Positions 25,954 to 35,734 are shown, counted from the stretch's first letter. The stretch is DNA of 64,000 nt from Blautia sp900556555 (GCA_964250615.1 CAXUGM010000003.1), one strand, 5' to 3'. Made by a program: numbers and translations. Notes: a model not told the origin generated them from the sequence alone.

Positions 25954-27214
25954 ATCTACACTGAAAATTCTTTCTTTGCTGATTGCTATTCTGATATGGG
26001 TGGTAGTGAAAAATGTACAGGATCCCATGCTGGTAAAGGTGATTACCAGGATACCGGTCACCATTGTGAATGAGTCGTATCTGGCAAGCAGGTTGGAAGT
26101 TCCTTTATTAATCGAAGGACAGGATACGGTGAATGTGAAGGTGAAAGGCCGCGAATCTGTAGTAAAAGAGCTTGCAAGAGAAGATTTTACAGCCGTTGCA
26201 GATATGACCCAGATTATTTCCATGGAGACAACACCGCGTATGGTTCCGGTTAAAGTGAGCTGTGAAGGATTATTAGACAGTGATATTTCGGTAACACCGG
26301 GAAATATCCAGGTGGACATAGAGAAGCAGACCAGTGTGGAGAAGATTATTGCGGTAAATACAGGAGATACCGTTCCGGATAAGAATTATGAAGTGGGTGT
26401 TTTAAAAGCAAATCCGGAGAAAGTCACCATATCAGGACCGGAATCCATTGTCAATAAAATTGACCGGGTGGTTGCCATGGTAGATGTGTCAGACAGGAAA
26501 GAAACCAGGACAGAGCTGGATTCAGAACTGAAGATTTATGATAAGAACCAGGATGAACTTTCAGAAAAACAATTATCTTATCTGGATTTAAAGGAAATCC
26601 GCAATAACAAAATAAAGGTTACAGCAGAATTTTGGAAAGCACAGAACAAGATATCCCTGAAGGTTGAAAGCAGTGGCAGCCCGAAGCATGGGTATCAGGT
26701 ATCAGAGATCAAGCTTGTACCGGATACCATCAGCATCGCAGGTACGGATGAGGCACTGCAGAAACTGGCAGAAGCCGGAAATACCCTGGAGATTCCGGGT
26801 AGTATGATTGATGTGAGTGGAAAATCATCTGATTTTGAAGTGAATATCGATCTTACGGAATTGCTTCCAGAGAACACGAAGCTTGCAAGAGACCTGAATA
26901 GTTCCGTAATTGCTACTGTGAAGATTCTTCCGTATAACAGCCAGGATTTTGAATTGCCAGCAACACAGATTCAGACAGAAAATATTCCTGAAGACATGGA
27001 TCTTGTATTTGGGCAGGAAAAAATCACCGTACGGCTAAAAGGAAAGGATGAAGATTTAAAAAATCTGAAGCCTGAAACAGTACAGATGAAAATAGATCTG
27101 AAAGACTACAAAGAGGGAGAATATACAGTGCCAGTCACGGTTACCCTGCCAGGCGGCTATGGGCTGGTAGATGAGATAGCAGTTAAGGTGAAATTAGTAG
27201 CAAAAGCAGAATGA
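25931..27214 (+). CDS. cdaR: CdaA regulatory protein CdaR (YbbR-domain protein)
   Basis: CdaR is an extracytoplasmic regulator of CdaA. The 427-residue protein has one N-terminal membrane helix (about 10-28, KILSLLIAILIWVVVKNVQ) followed by four YbbR-type beta-rich repeats, recognisable by recurring PVTI/PVKV and GPESIVNKI-like motifs. The start overlaps the cdaA end, as expected for coupled synthesis of partner proteins. The cdaA, cdaR and HPr-like genes appear to form one unit ending at 27522. Confidence 0.92.
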   Translation: MKKSLMNKSTLKILSLLIAILIWVVVKNVQDPMLVKVITRIPVTIVNESYLASRLEVPLLIEGQDTVNVKVKGRESVVKELAREDFTAVADMTQIISMETTPRMVPVKVSCEGLLDSDISVTPGNIQVDIEKQTSVEKIIAVNTGDTVPDKNYEVGVLKANPEKVTISGPESIVNKIDRVVAMVDVSDRKETRTELDSELKIYDKNQDELSEKQLSYLDLKEIRNNKIKVTAEFWKAQNKISLKVESSGSPKHGYQVSEIKLVPDTISIAGTDEALQKLAEAGNTLEIPGSMIDVSGKSSDFEVNIDLTELLPENTKLARDLNSSVIATVKILPYNSQDFELPATQIQTENIPEDMDLVFGQEKITVRLKGKDEDLKNLKPETVQMKIDLKDYKEGEYTVPVTVTLPGGYGLVDEIAVKVKLVAKAE

Positions 27215-27250
27215 CGGACATATCAATGAGAATGGATGGGGAGTGATGAA

Positions 27251-27514
27251 ATGATCAGTCAGAAAGTAACAGTGAATAATCCCACAGGACTTCATCTGAG
27301 GCCAGCCGGGAATTTATGTAAAGAAGCAATGAAGTTCAAATCTCTGATTACGTTCCGGTTTGCGGGGGGAACAGCAAACGCAAAGAGCGTTCTTAGTGTT
27401 CTGGGAGCCTGTGTAAAATGCGGGGATGAAATTGAATTAATATGTGAAGGAGAAGATGAGGTTCTTGCTCTAAAGACATTGACAGACGATATTGAAAGCG
27501 GATTGGGAGAATAA
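27251..27514 (+). CDS. HPr family phosphocarrier protein
   Basis: This 87-residue HPr-fold protein retains the phosphorylatable histidine in PTGLHLRPA (H15) and a serine in the regulatory region (NAKSVLSVLG, equivalent to Ser46). It could therefore serve PTS transfer from enzyme I and HPr-kinase signalling. I chose ATG 27251, preceded by GGGGAG; an in-frame ATG at 27236 overlaps that site. It sits 36 bp behind cdaR and right before a terminator, away from ptsI. The GACVKCGDEIEL segment departs from ordinary HPr, so it may be a second, specialised HPr. Confidence 0.85.
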   Translation: MISQKVTVNNPTGLHLRPAGNLCKEAMKFKSLITFRFAGGTANAKSVLSVLGACVKCGDEIELICEGEDEVLALKTLTDDIESGLGE

Positions 27515-27521
27515 GAACAAT

Positions 27522-27555
27522 GGGACTATTGTTTTCCGGCGATAGTCCCTTTTTC
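27522..27555 (+). terminator. Rho-independent terminator
   Basis: Arms GGGACTAT and ATAGTCCC (perfect, 12-nt loop) are followed by TTTTT. It ends the cdaA-cdaR-HPr unit. It also rules out the azlC frame opening at 27520 as the true start. Confidence 0.88.
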
Positions 27556-27585
27556 TATGAAAAAAACGGAGGAGAAAATAGATTT

Positions 27586-28290
27586 ATGATACATAATAAA
27601 ATAGAGAAGGGAATGAAAGATGGTATCCCTATTGCAGTGGGATATTTTTCAGTGAGTTTTACATTTGGGATGCTGGCAGTGAAAAGTGGGATATCACCTT
27701 TTCATGCAGTGCTGATATCCTTGATGAATCTTACTTCAGCAGGACAGTTTGCAGGACTTACAGTGATTATTTCAGGTGCTTCTTTAGTAGAGATGGCATT
27801 GACCCAGCTGGTAATTAACATCCGCTATGCACTGATGTCCATATCGCTATCCCAAAAATTGGATACTTCAGTAAAAACAGGAAGCCGGCTTTTGATTGCC
27901 TATGGAAATACAGATGAAATTTTTGCAGTTGCCAGTTCAAAACCGGGGACTGTGGGGGCAAAGTATATGTATGGGCTGATTTTTCTTCCCGTTGTAGGGT
28001 GGGTAGGAGGAACTCTGGCAGGAGCGGTTGCCAGCACTATACTTCCGGCCTCAGTGATCAGTGCTCTGGGAGTTGCTCTATATGGTATGTTTATTGCCAT
28101 TGTCGTGCCTCCCTGTACAGAGCATAGAGAAGTCCGTACGGTTGTATTGATTGCCTTAATTTTAAGTGCTGCTTTTTATTATCTCCCGGTATTGAAGCAG
28201 ATATCATCAGGTTTTATGATTATTATCTGTACCGTGGTGGCTGCGGCAATTGGTGCAGTATTATTTCCTGTTAAGGAGGATGAGGTATGA
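27586..28290 (+). CDS. azlC: AzlC family branched-chain amino acid exporter, large subunit
   Basis: AzlC with AzlD forms an inner-membrane exporter for branched-chain amino acids and analogues. The 234-residue protein has about six to seven helices, with the family features PIAVGYFSVSFTFGMLA near the start and LTSAGQFAGLTVIISGAS. I chose ATG 27586, after CGGAGGAG; the upstream part of the frame passes through a terminator. It overlaps azlD by 4 bp (ATGA). Confidence 0.92.
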   Translation: MIHNKIEKGMKDGIPIAVGYFSVSFTFGMLAVKSGISPFHAVLISLMNLTSAGQFAGLTVIISGASLVEMALTQLVINIRYALMSISLSQKLDTSVKTGSRLLIAYGNTDEIFAVASSKPGTVGAKYMYGLIFLPVVGWVGGTLAGAVASTILPASVISALGVALYGMFIAIVVPPCTEHREVRTVVLIALILSAAFYYLPVLKQISSGFMIIICTVVAAAIGAVLFPVKEDEV

Positions 28291-28592
28291 TCTATGCATA
28301 TATTTTTGTGATGGCAGGTGTTACTTATTTGATTCGTATGCTGCCTTTGACTTTGATTCAGAAGAAAATTACAAATGTGTATCTCAAATCATTTTTGTAT
28401 TATATTCCATATGCCTGCCTTGCAGCCATGACCTTTCCGGCTATTTTGTATGCAACAGAATCTGTGATTTCTGCAATGGCAGGATTTATTGCAGCAATAC
28501 TTCTGGCACTCAGGAAAAAAAGCCTGGTGACAGTGGCACTGTTTTCCTGTACCGTGGTATTTGTGACAGAGAGGCTGTTGGAAATGATTTGA
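28287..28592 (+). CDS. azlD: AzlD family branched-chain amino acid exporter, small subunit
   Basis: This 101-residue protein has four hydrophobic helices, with the family start VMAGVTYLIRMLPLTL and a central YIPYACLAAMTFPAI. It is the obligate small partner of AzlC and is coupled to it by an ATGA overlap with GGAGGATGAGG upstream. The promoter of the next operon begins over its last codons. Confidence 0.92.
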   Translation: MIYAYIFVMAGVTYLIRMLPLTLIQKKITNVYLKSFLYYIPYACLAAMTFPAILYATESVISAMAGFIAAILLALRKKSLVTVALFSCTVVFVTERLLEMI

Positions 28593-28617
28593 TTTCTTAC
28601 ATTAAATGGTGTAAACT
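28589..28617 (+). promoter_or_regulatory. Candidate promoter of the ABC-exporter glycopolymer operon
   Basis: TTGATT (28589-28594) and TAAACT (28612-28617) have a 17-bp spacer. The downstream gene starts 42 bp later with GGAGGTG. It is a reasonable start for the operon running from 28659 to 35734. Confidence 0.5.
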
Positions 28618-28658
28618 AATTAAAATACAGAAATCCTGACAGACTATGGAGGTGTACT

Positions 28659-29435
28659 TTGTCAACATATATAGAAAATTTCAAACGGTTCAGGCCACTT
28701 CTCAATGAATTGGTGTCAAGGGATATCAAAATAAAATATAGAAAATCCATCATGGGAGTTTTATGGACTTTGCTGAATCCCTTACTTATGATGATTGTTT
28801 TATCCATTGTGTTTTCCAATCTGTTTAAGTTTGATATTGAGAATTTTCCTCTTTATCTGTTAAGCGGACAGGTGATTTTTAATTTTTATTCCGACTCCAC
28901 CAACAATGCCATGGGAGCGATTATTTTTAATGCACCTTTGATTAAGAAGGTGTATGTGCCAAAATATCTTTTTGTAGTATCAAGAGTTGTCTCCAGTTTT
29001 ATTAATCTTATGGCAGCCTTTACAGCACTATTGTTTGTTATGGTGGCTACAAGAGCAGAGCTTCACTGGACAGCCCTGCTGTCGTTTATTCCACTGATTT
29101 TACTGGTTCTGTTTTCACTTGGGGTATCTTTGTTTCTGGCAGCAGTGGTTGTAAAATTCAGGGATATTATGCATTTTTATTCTGTATTTATTACTGCACT
29201 GATGTACCTGACGCCGGTTATTTACCCTATGTCTATTCTGCCTCAGTGGATGAAATACGTGGTCATGGCAAATCCGATCACGAATTATCTGATGATGTTC
29301 AGGGATACTATGCTGAATAATAGCCTTCCGGGAGCAATGAATCTGGTTATCGGAGGTGCAGAAGCGGTGATTGCATTAATTTTGGGACTGGTTGTATTTT
29401 ATAAAAAGCAGGATGATTTTATTTTGAATTTATAG
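28659..29435 (+). CDS. Polysaccharide ABC exporter permease (Wzm/TagG type)
   Basis: This ABC-2 permease has 258 residues, six membrane helices and the amphipathic N-terminal motif LVSRDIKIKYRKSIMGVLWTLLNPL, typical of O-antigen and teichoic-acid exporters. It would export a complete undecaprenyl-linked glycan together with the ATPase that follows. The start is TTG 28659, with GGAGGTG upstream. The neighbours are the matching ATPase and large glycosyltransferases. Confidence 0.92.
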   Translation: MSTYIENFKRFRPLLNELVSRDIKIKYRKSIMGVLWTLLNPLLMMIVLSIVFSNLFKFDIENFPLYLLSGQVIFNFYSDSTNNAMGAIIFNAPLIKKVYVPKYLFVVSRVVSSFINLMAAFTALLFVMVATRAELHWTALLSFIPLILLVLFSLGVSLFLAAVVVKFRDIMHFYSVFITALMYLTPVIYPMSILPQWMKYVVMANPITNYLMMFRDTMLNNSLPGAMNLVIGGAEAVIALILGLVVFYKKQDDFILNL

Positions 29436-29448
29436 GGAGAATACACAC

Positions 29449-30183
29449 ATGCAGAATAATCCTATTGTGGAAGTGAATCAGGTGTCTATGAAATTTAATC
29501 TGGCATCAGAGAAATATGACAGTTTTAAAGAATATTTTATTAAAACATTAAAAAAACAAATTTCCTATAATGAATTCTGGGCTTTGACGGATGTTTCTTT
29601 TTCCCTTGAAAAAGGGGAATCTCTCGGACTTATAGGACTAAACGGAAGCGGAAAAAGTACCATGCTGAAGATTATAGCAGGTGTTCTGAAACCTACCAGG
29701 GGAAATGTCATGGTACGAGGAAATGTTGCCCCTTTGATAGAGCTTGGTGCAGGTTTTGACTATGACCTGACAGCAGGTGAGAATATTTATCTGAATGGGG
29801 CAATTCTGGGATATTCCAGGGAAGAAATGAGTAAATATTATGAGGATATTGTAGAGTTTTCAGAACTGAGAGATTTTATGAATACCCCGGTTAAAAATTT
29901 TTCTTCAGGAATGATTTCCAGGCTGGCATTTGCCATCGCTACCATTGGGCAGCCGGACATTTTGATCGTAGATGAGGTTTTGTCTGTGGGGGATTTTCAT
30001 TTCCAGACCAAGTGCGAAGCAAGGATACGGAAAATGAAAGAAATGGGAACAACGATTTTATTTGTGTCTCATAGTATAGACCAGGTACAGAGCCTGTGCT
30101 CCAAAGTTGTATGGCTGGAAAAAGGAAAAGTAAAAATGATGGGCGATGCCATGGAAGTGGGAGAAATTTACAGACAATCTTAA
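29449..30183 (+). CDS. Polysaccharide ABC exporter ATPase (Wzt/TagH type)
   Basis: This is the nucleotide-binding partner of the preceding permease, with 244 residues. It has the Wzt/TagH-specific N-terminus (VEVNQVSMKFNL, then a lid before the Walker A), Walker A GLNGSGKST, signature FSSGMISRLAFA, Walker B ILIVDEVLSVGD and H-loop VSHS. It lacks the C-terminal carbohydrate-binding domain of long Wzt proteins and the long tail of TagH, so export probably does not depend on recognising a chain cap. Confidence 0.93.
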   Translation: MQNNPIVEVNQVSMKFNLASEKYDSFKEYFIKTLKKQISYNEFWALTDVSFSLEKGESLGLIGLNGSGKSTMLKIIAGVLKPTRGNVMVRGNVAPLIELGAGFDYDLTAGENIYLNGAILGYSREEMSKYYEDIVEFSELRDFMNTPVKNFSSGMISRLAFAIATIGQPDILIVDEVLSVGDFHFQTKCEARIRKMKEMGTTILFVSHSIDQVQSLCSKVVWLEKGKVKMMGDAMEVGEIYRQS

Positions 30184-30193
30184 AGGTGAATAG

Positions 30194-30805
30194 ATGATGA
30201 AAAAAATAGTGAAAAATATAGCCGGCATAGGAATACTGATAATAGTAGCTTTCTTTTATGCTCATATTGCAAAGGTTCATAATATTTATGATAAGGATGT
30301 GGATGCATCCGAATATGGAAATACAGGGATTGTGACGGATCTGGGGGTACAGCAGGAATTTGTGTGTGCAGAAGAACATCTGGATGGTGTCCGGATCAAA
30401 AGTACAGTAACAGAATCTGCGGATGAGGTCACATTGGAATATACACTGAAAAACCTTTCTACAGGAGAAACTGTAGCTGCCGGGCAAGTAGAGGGGGCAC
30501 AGGTAAAGAACAGTAAGTTTTTTGAATTACCTTTTGAAACAGTAGAAAATTGTAAAGATACACCATTTGAATTATCTGTATATAGCAATGTTCCCATAGG
30601 AACAGCTACTGGTGTAGGGTTTGCATATGAAAAGACAAAAGAAGAAGATACCGCTTTGCGTGTAGCAGGGGAAGAAGTCGAAAACGGAACTTTGATCATG
30701 AAGACAGTAACCCATAGATTTGATTTTGAGACATTTTTTGTTTTTCTTGCATTTTCACTTTATGTAATCATATTTATGGGATTTTTGTACAAGATTTTCA
30801 AATAA
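30194..30805 (+). CDS. Hypothetical membrane-anchored extracytoplasmic protein
   Basis: The family is not recognised. Its 203 residues comprise an N-terminal membrane helix (about 8-25), a beta-rich outside domain (about 30-175) with repeated TVTESADEVTLEYTL-like strands, and a C-terminal helix (about 178-200) ending in a short basic tail. It lies between the exporter ATPase and the first double glycosyltransferase with short gaps (10 and 23 bp), so it belongs to the export operon. The arrangement would suit an accessory factor at the outer face of the exporter; this is an inference. Confidence 0.7.
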   Translation: MMKKIVKNIAGIGILIIVAFFYAHIAKVHNIYDKDVDASEYGNTGIVTDLGVQQEFVCAEEHLDGVRIKSTVTESADEVTLEYTLKNLSTGETVAAGQVEGAQVKNSKFFELPFETVENCKDTPFELSVYSNVPIGTATGVGFAYEKTKEEDTALRVAGEEVENGTLIMKTVTHRFDFETFFVFLAFSLYVIIFMGFLYKIFK

Positions 30806-30828
30806 AATGATTCAAAAGGAGAACGAAG

Positions 30829-33312
30829 ATGAGGACTATGAAATGCTGCATTGATAAGGCAGAAGTCAATCATTCAGGAAAAGACAGATTTGAAGTCCGC
30901 GGATGGATTTATAGCAAAAAGGGAAGAGAGATCCAGGCAATCGTGCAGGCAGATAATAAGCATGACCTTCCGTATAAAATTGTTCATGTACACAGGCCTG
31001 ATGTGCAGAAAGCCTTAAAACTGGAAGACGATTCTGAAAAGTTAGGATTTATTATCTATATTAAGGACATTTCCAAGCTGTGGAATTCCTTTGAAGAACT
31101 GGAAATCTCCTTTACAGATTCCGAACAGACTATTCAGGTTTTTAAAATTAAATTTGAAAAGATCCGAAAAATGTATGCAAAGAATCTGTTGAAATACAAT
31201 GTAGACAGTGCGGTTTTTAATGAAGATAAAATTCTTGTGCGTGGCTGGTCTTTGTATAAGGGGCTGCCATGCCATATCAGTGTCTGGGATAATGAAGGAA
31301 AAGAGATTACATGTACGGTTGAGCAGGAAGAAAGACCTGATGTAAACTGTGTGTTATCAATTGATGAAACGGTGGAATGTGGATTCACTGTAGAAATCCC
31401 GAAAAAATATCTGGCAAAAGGAAACATCACTCTTTTATTTCAGAAAAGAGATGCAAAAGCAAAATATACGCTGACTGCCAGAAAAATGCAGTTTGAAAAC
31501 AGCAGGTTCGGCAGGTATTACCAGCAGCTTGGTCCCAAAAGGATAAAGGGAAATATCCGATTTATTGCAAACCACGGAATCCATGAATTCCGCAAGGAAT
31601 TGGATAAAAGTATCGACCCTTTTGGCCAGGGATACGGATACTGGGCAAAACAGCATAAGGTGACAAAAGCGGAGCTAAAAAGGGAAGCAAAAGAGCAGTT
31701 TTCATACGAACCGCTGATCAGTATTGTGATTCCTTTATACAATACACCGTTAAATTACCTGCAAGAATTGCTGGATTCCATTACCGGACAAACTTATACA
31801 AACTGGCAGTTATGTCTGGCAGACGGAAGCCCCAATGACCAGGTGAAGGACTTTTTAGAGAAGAAGTACAAAAAAGAAACGAGAATTACTTATCAAAAGT
31901 TGAAAAAGAATGGTGGAATCTCAGAAAATACCAATGCGGCATTACAAATGGCACGTGGTGAGTTTATTATGCTCAGTGACCACGATGATGTGCTGGAGAA
32001 GAATGCACTTTATGAGATTGTAAAAGCCATTAACAGCGAGAAAAAGCCGGATGTTATCTATACAGATGAAGATAAGGTAAGCATGGATGGAAAAGAATAC
32101 TTTGATCCTCATTTCAAACCGGATTTTAACTGGGAAATGTTCAGATGTAATAATTATATTTGCCACATCTTTGTTGTTTCGAAAAAAATCGTCGACGAAA
32201 TCGGAGAATTCCGGAAGGAATTTGATGGTGCACAGGATTATGATTTCATTCTCAGGTGCTGTGAAAAAGCAAAGAGTATTTACCATATTCCAAAGGTTTT
32301 ATATCACTGGCGGTCTCATCCGAACTCTACAGCAGGAAATCCGGCAAGCAAGATGTACGCATATGAAAATGGGCGGAAAGCTCTGGAGGCTCATTATGAG
32401 CGCATGAATATTGAGGCAGAAGTGACCATGACCCCATTCTGGGGCCGCTACCGGTCTAAGTTAAAAGTACAGGGAGAACCACTGGTTTCTATCATTATAC
32501 CGAATAAAGACCATATTGATGATTTAGACAGATGTCTGAAGTCTGTCTATGAGAAGAGCACATATCAGAATTTTGAGGTGCTGGTAGTAGAAAACAACAG
32601 TGAGGAGCAAGAAACCTTTGCTTATTATGCACAGATTCAGCAGGCCAGAAAAAATCTTCGGGTTTTATACTGGAAGAAAGAATTTAATTACGCTGCAATT
32701 AATAATTATGCTGTTCCATATGCCAAAGGTGAATACCTGCTGTTTTTAAATAATGATGTTGAAGTAATCACGCCAGACTGGATGGAGGAGATGCTTGGAT
32801 ATTGCCAGAGAGACGATGTTGGAATCGTAGGTGCAAAACTCTATTATCCAAATGACACGATCCAGCATGCAGGAATTATTCTTGGCATGGGTGCAGACCA
32901 TACAGCCGGGCATGTATTATATGGTGTTGACAGAAAGATACTGACCTATGGCGGGCGTTCTAATTCCACTCAGGATATGAGTGCAGTGACCGCAGCATGT
33001 ATGATGGTGAAAAAATCAGTACATGAGGAAATCAACGGATTTGATGAGAAATTCAAGGTTGCATACAATGATGTAGATTATTGCCTGCGGGTGAGACAGC
33101 TTGGGAAACTGGTTGTGTTCCATGCGTTTGCAGAATTGTATCATTATGAGTCAAAATCCAGAGGAATGGAGAATACCAGGGAAAAACAGGAACGTTTCCA
33201 GAAAGAAGCAGAATTATTCCGGAACCGCTGGAAAGAATTGCTGGAAGCGGGTGATCCTTATTACAATCCCAACCTGACCTTAGAGCACAGCGATTGTTCC
33301 CTGAAATGGTAA
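30829..33312 (+). CDS. Large double-GT2 glycosyltransferase with two N-terminal GW/RPDV modules
   Basis: This is an 827-residue protein with two GT2 domains. The first starts near residue 295 (ISIVIPLYNTP, LSDHDD, TDEDK, GAQDYDFILR). The second starts near 553 (SIIIPNKDH, LNNDVEV, AVTAACMMVKK, DVDYCLRVR). Before them are two related beta-sandwich modules (about 20-80 and 135-192) sharing the pattern RGW...RPDV...GF. No membrane helices are seen, so it works at the cytoplasmic side. It probably extends a repeating polymer with two linkages. Two paralogues lie downstream, at 33335 and 37182. AAAGGAG is the ribosome site. Confidence 0.87.
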   Translation: MRTMKCCIDKAEVNHSGKDRFEVRGWIYSKKGREIQAIVQADNKHDLPYKIVHVHRPDVQKALKLEDDSEKLGFIIYIKDISKLWNSFEELEISFTDSEQTIQVFKIKFEKIRKMYAKNLLKYNVDSAVFNEDKILVRGWSLYKGLPCHISVWDNEGKEITCTVEQEERPDVNCVLSIDETVECGFTVEIPKKYLAKGNITLLFQKRDAKAKYTLTARKMQFENSRFGRYYQQLGPKRIKGNIRFIANHGIHEFRKELDKSIDPFGQGYGYWAKQHKVTKAELKREAKEQFSYEPLISIVIPLYNTPLNYLQELLDSITGQTYTNWQLCLADGSPNDQVKDFLEKKYKKETRITYQKLKKNGGISENTNAALQMARGEFIMLSDHDDVLEKNALYEIVKAINSEKKPDVIYTDEDKVSMDGKEYFDPHFKPDFNWEMFRCNNYICHIFVVSKKIVDEIGEFRKEFDGAQDYDFILRCCEKAKSIYHIPKVLYHWRSHPNSTAGNPASKMYAYENGRKALEAHYERMNIEAEVTMTPFWGRYRSKLKVQGEPLVSIIIPNKDHIDDLDRCLKSVYEKSTYQNFEVLVVENNSEEQETFAYYAQIQQARKNLRVLYWKKEFNYAAINNYAVPYAKGEYLLFLNNDVEVITPDWMEEMLGYCQRDDVGIVGAKLYYPNDTIQHAGIILGMGADHTAGHVLYGVDRKILTYGGRSNSTQDMSAVTAACMMVKKSVHEEINGFDEKFKVAYNDVDYCLRVRQLGKLVVFHAFAELYHYESKSRGMENTREKQERFQKEAELFRNRWKELLEAGDPYYNPNLTLEHSDCSLKW

Positions 33313-33334
33313 ATATGGTTTGAAGGAGAATGAC

Positions 33335-35734
33335 ATGAAACACGAAATCATGGAAGTCGAAAAAGAAAGGTTTAGTTTAAAGGATAGCAGTCAATATCTG
33401 GTGCAGGGAACCTGGGCAGCAGAGTATGTGCCGGAAGTTTTTCTGGATAAGGAACCTGTCTTGGAAATTACGGATTCTTATAAAGACGGGCAGATGGAAA
33501 TCAGTATTCCCATACCGGAAGATGCAGGACAGTATAAAAAACTATATATTTATGCAGTAAAAGCTGGCAGGAGGATACTTTGGTTTTCAGAAAAAATGAG
33601 CCAGATATCCAGAAAACAGAACATGCCGCAATATTTTATTGATTATATTGATGTTGATAAGGAAGCACGAAGATGCATGGCAAGTGGCTGGGCTGTATAT
33701 CAGACACCACTGGACATCTATGTGGAAAATGAAAACAAAGAAAGAGTGAAATGTTCTCTTGAGAGAGTAAACCGCCCGGATGTACAGCAGCAGTACCAGG
33801 AATTTGATGTTGGCAAAGAGAGGGGATTTTTCCTGGATATCCCCATAGAGGAAGAAAAAGGATTCCGTGTTGTTTTTGCAGCTGGGGGACATCGCACCAT
33901 CCGTTATGTGAGCCTGCAAAAAAGAAAAATGGCAGGAGAAAAGATTGGCGTTTATTACAGAAAAGGAATGCGTTATTTAAAGCTGCATGGTGCGGCAGGG
34001 TTTGCGAAGAAGCTGGTCAAAAAGGCTGAAGATTATAAAAACCGCCCCTATCCTTATACAAAGTGGTATCCAGAGCATATGGCTTCAGAAAGCGAACTGG
34101 AGCAACAGAGGAAAACTACCTTTGCTTATGCACCGCTTATCAGTATCGTGATTCCTTTGTATAATACACCGGTTCCTTACTTAAAAGAGCTATTGGATTC
34201 TGTCCAGGCACAGACCTATCCTAACTTCCAGCTTTGTCTTGCAGATGGCAGTGATAATTCCAGGACAGGGGATTATATCCGTGAGAACTATGAAACGGAT
34301 AAAAGAATCCAGTATAAACTTTTGGAAAATAATGCAGGAATTTCCGAAAACACCAATGAAGCAATCAAAATGGCAACAGGGGAATTTATTATGTTCTCTG
34401 ACCATGATGATACTCTTGCACCAAATGCATTGTTCGAGATTGTAAAAGAAATGAATGAGAATCCAGGAACGGATGTGGTATATACAGACGAGGATAAAGT
34501 GACCATGGATGGAAAACGGTATTTTGATCCTCATTTCAAACCGGATTTCAATCTGGATATGTTACGATGCAATAACTATATTTGCCATATTTTTGTGGTG
34601 AAACGGGAAATTCTGGAGAGGGTAGGAATGCTTCGCAAGGAATTTGATGGTGCCCAAGATTTTGATTTTATTCTCCGTTGCTGTGAAAAGGCGGAAAATA
34701 TCAGACATGTGGCAAAGATTTTATACCACTGGAGGAATCATCCTGCATCCACCGCAGGGAATCCGGAAAGCAAGATGTACGCATATGAAGCAGGAAGAAA
34801 TGCTGTGCAGGCTCATTATGACAGAATTGGAATGAAGGCAGAAGTGTCTATGACAGAGCAATGGGGAAGATACCGGACAAAATTGTTTGTGGAGGGAGAA
34901 CCCCTGGTTACGATTATCATTCCAAATAAAGATCATAAAAAAGAACTGAAGACATGCGTGGATTCTTTGTTTGAAAAAACAAGCTATCAGAATTTTGAAA
35001 TTTTGATTATTGAAAACAACAGTACGGGAAAAGAAATTTTTGCATACTATAAAGAATTAGAAGCAGCCCATGAAAATGTCAGGGTTCTTATCTGGGAAAA
35101 GGAATTTAATTATTCAGCCATTAACAATTTTGGGGCTGAGCATGCCAGAGGAGAATATCTGTTGCTTTTGAATAATGATATTGAAGTAAAGACAGAAAAC
35201 TGGATGGAAGAAATGCTCAGTTATTGCCAGCGGGAAGATGTAGGCATTGTAGGTGCAAAGCTTTTATTTCCAAATGAGAAGATTCAGCATGCCGGGGTTA
35301 TTCTTGGCATGGGGCCATCTGGTACAGCCGGCCATCTGTTCTATAATTTCCCGGGAGATCAGTTTGTCTATGCAGGACGATCTCAGACTACTCAGGATCT
35401 GAGTGCAGTGACTGCGGCCTGTATGATGGTGAAAAAAGAGTTGTATCAGAAAGTAGGAGGAATGGATGAGGCATTTCAGGTTGCTTTCAATGATATTGAT
35501 TTCTGTCTGAGAGTGAGAGAAACCGGAAAACTGGTTGTATTCCAGGCTTATGCAGAGCTGTATCATCATGAATCTCTCACCAGAGGATATGAGACCAGTC
35601 AGAAAAACAAAAAGCGTTTTAAAGAAGAAATCAAGTTGTTTAAGACACGGTGGAAAGACCTTCTGGAAGCGGGAGACCCTTACTATAATCCAAATCTGAC
35701 ACTTCGCAGGAGTGACTGTACATTAAGAGAATAA
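33335..35734 (+). CDS. Large double-GT2 glycosyltransferase with one clear GW/RPDV module
   Basis: This 799-residue paralogue of the preceding protein has the same two GT2 domains (LSDHDD replaced by FSDHDD, TDEDK and GAQDFDFILR kept; second domain with LNNDIEV and DIDFCLRVR) and the same C-terminal ending GDPYYNPNLTL. The N-terminal part holds one clear GW...RPDV...GF module at about 115-168; the first 100 residues are beta-rich and may be a diverged copy. I chose ATG 33335, 6 nt after AAGGAG. A terminator follows. Confidence 0.87.
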   Translation: MKHEIMEVEKERFSLKDSSQYLVQGTWAAEYVPEVFLDKEPVLEITDSYKDGQMEISIPIPEDAGQYKKLYIYAVKAGRRILWFSEKMSQISRKQNMPQYFIDYIDVDKEARRCMASGWAVYQTPLDIYVENENKERVKCSLERVNRPDVQQQYQEFDVGKERGFFLDIPIEEEKGFRVVFAAGGHRTIRYVSLQKRKMAGEKIGVYYRKGMRYLKLHGAAGFAKKLVKKAEDYKNRPYPYTKWYPEHMASESELEQQRKTTFAYAPLISIVIPLYNTPVPYLKELLDSVQAQTYPNFQLCLADGSDNSRTGDYIRENYETDKRIQYKLLENNAGISENTNEAIKMATGEFIMFSDHDDTLAPNALFEIVKEMNENPGTDVVYTDEDKVTMDGKRYFDPHFKPDFNLDMLRCNNYICHIFVVKREILERVGMLRKEFDGAQDFDFILRCCEKAENIRHVAKILYHWRNHPASTAGNPESKMYAYEAGRNAVQAHYDRIGMKAEVSMTEQWGRYRTKLFVEGEPLVTIIIPNKDHKKELKTCVDSLFEKTSYQNFEILIIENNSTGKEIFAYYKELEAAHENVRVLIWEKEFNYSAINNFGAEHARGEYLLLLNNDIEVKTENWMEEMLSYCQREDVGIVGAKLLFPNEKIQHAGVILGMGPSGTAGHLFYNFPGDQFVYAGRSQTTQDLSAVTAACMMVKKELYQKVGGMDEAFQVAFNDIDFCLRVRETGKLVVFQAYAELYHHESLTRGYETSQKNKKRFKEEIKLFKTRWKDLLEAGDPYYNPNLTLRRSDCTLRE

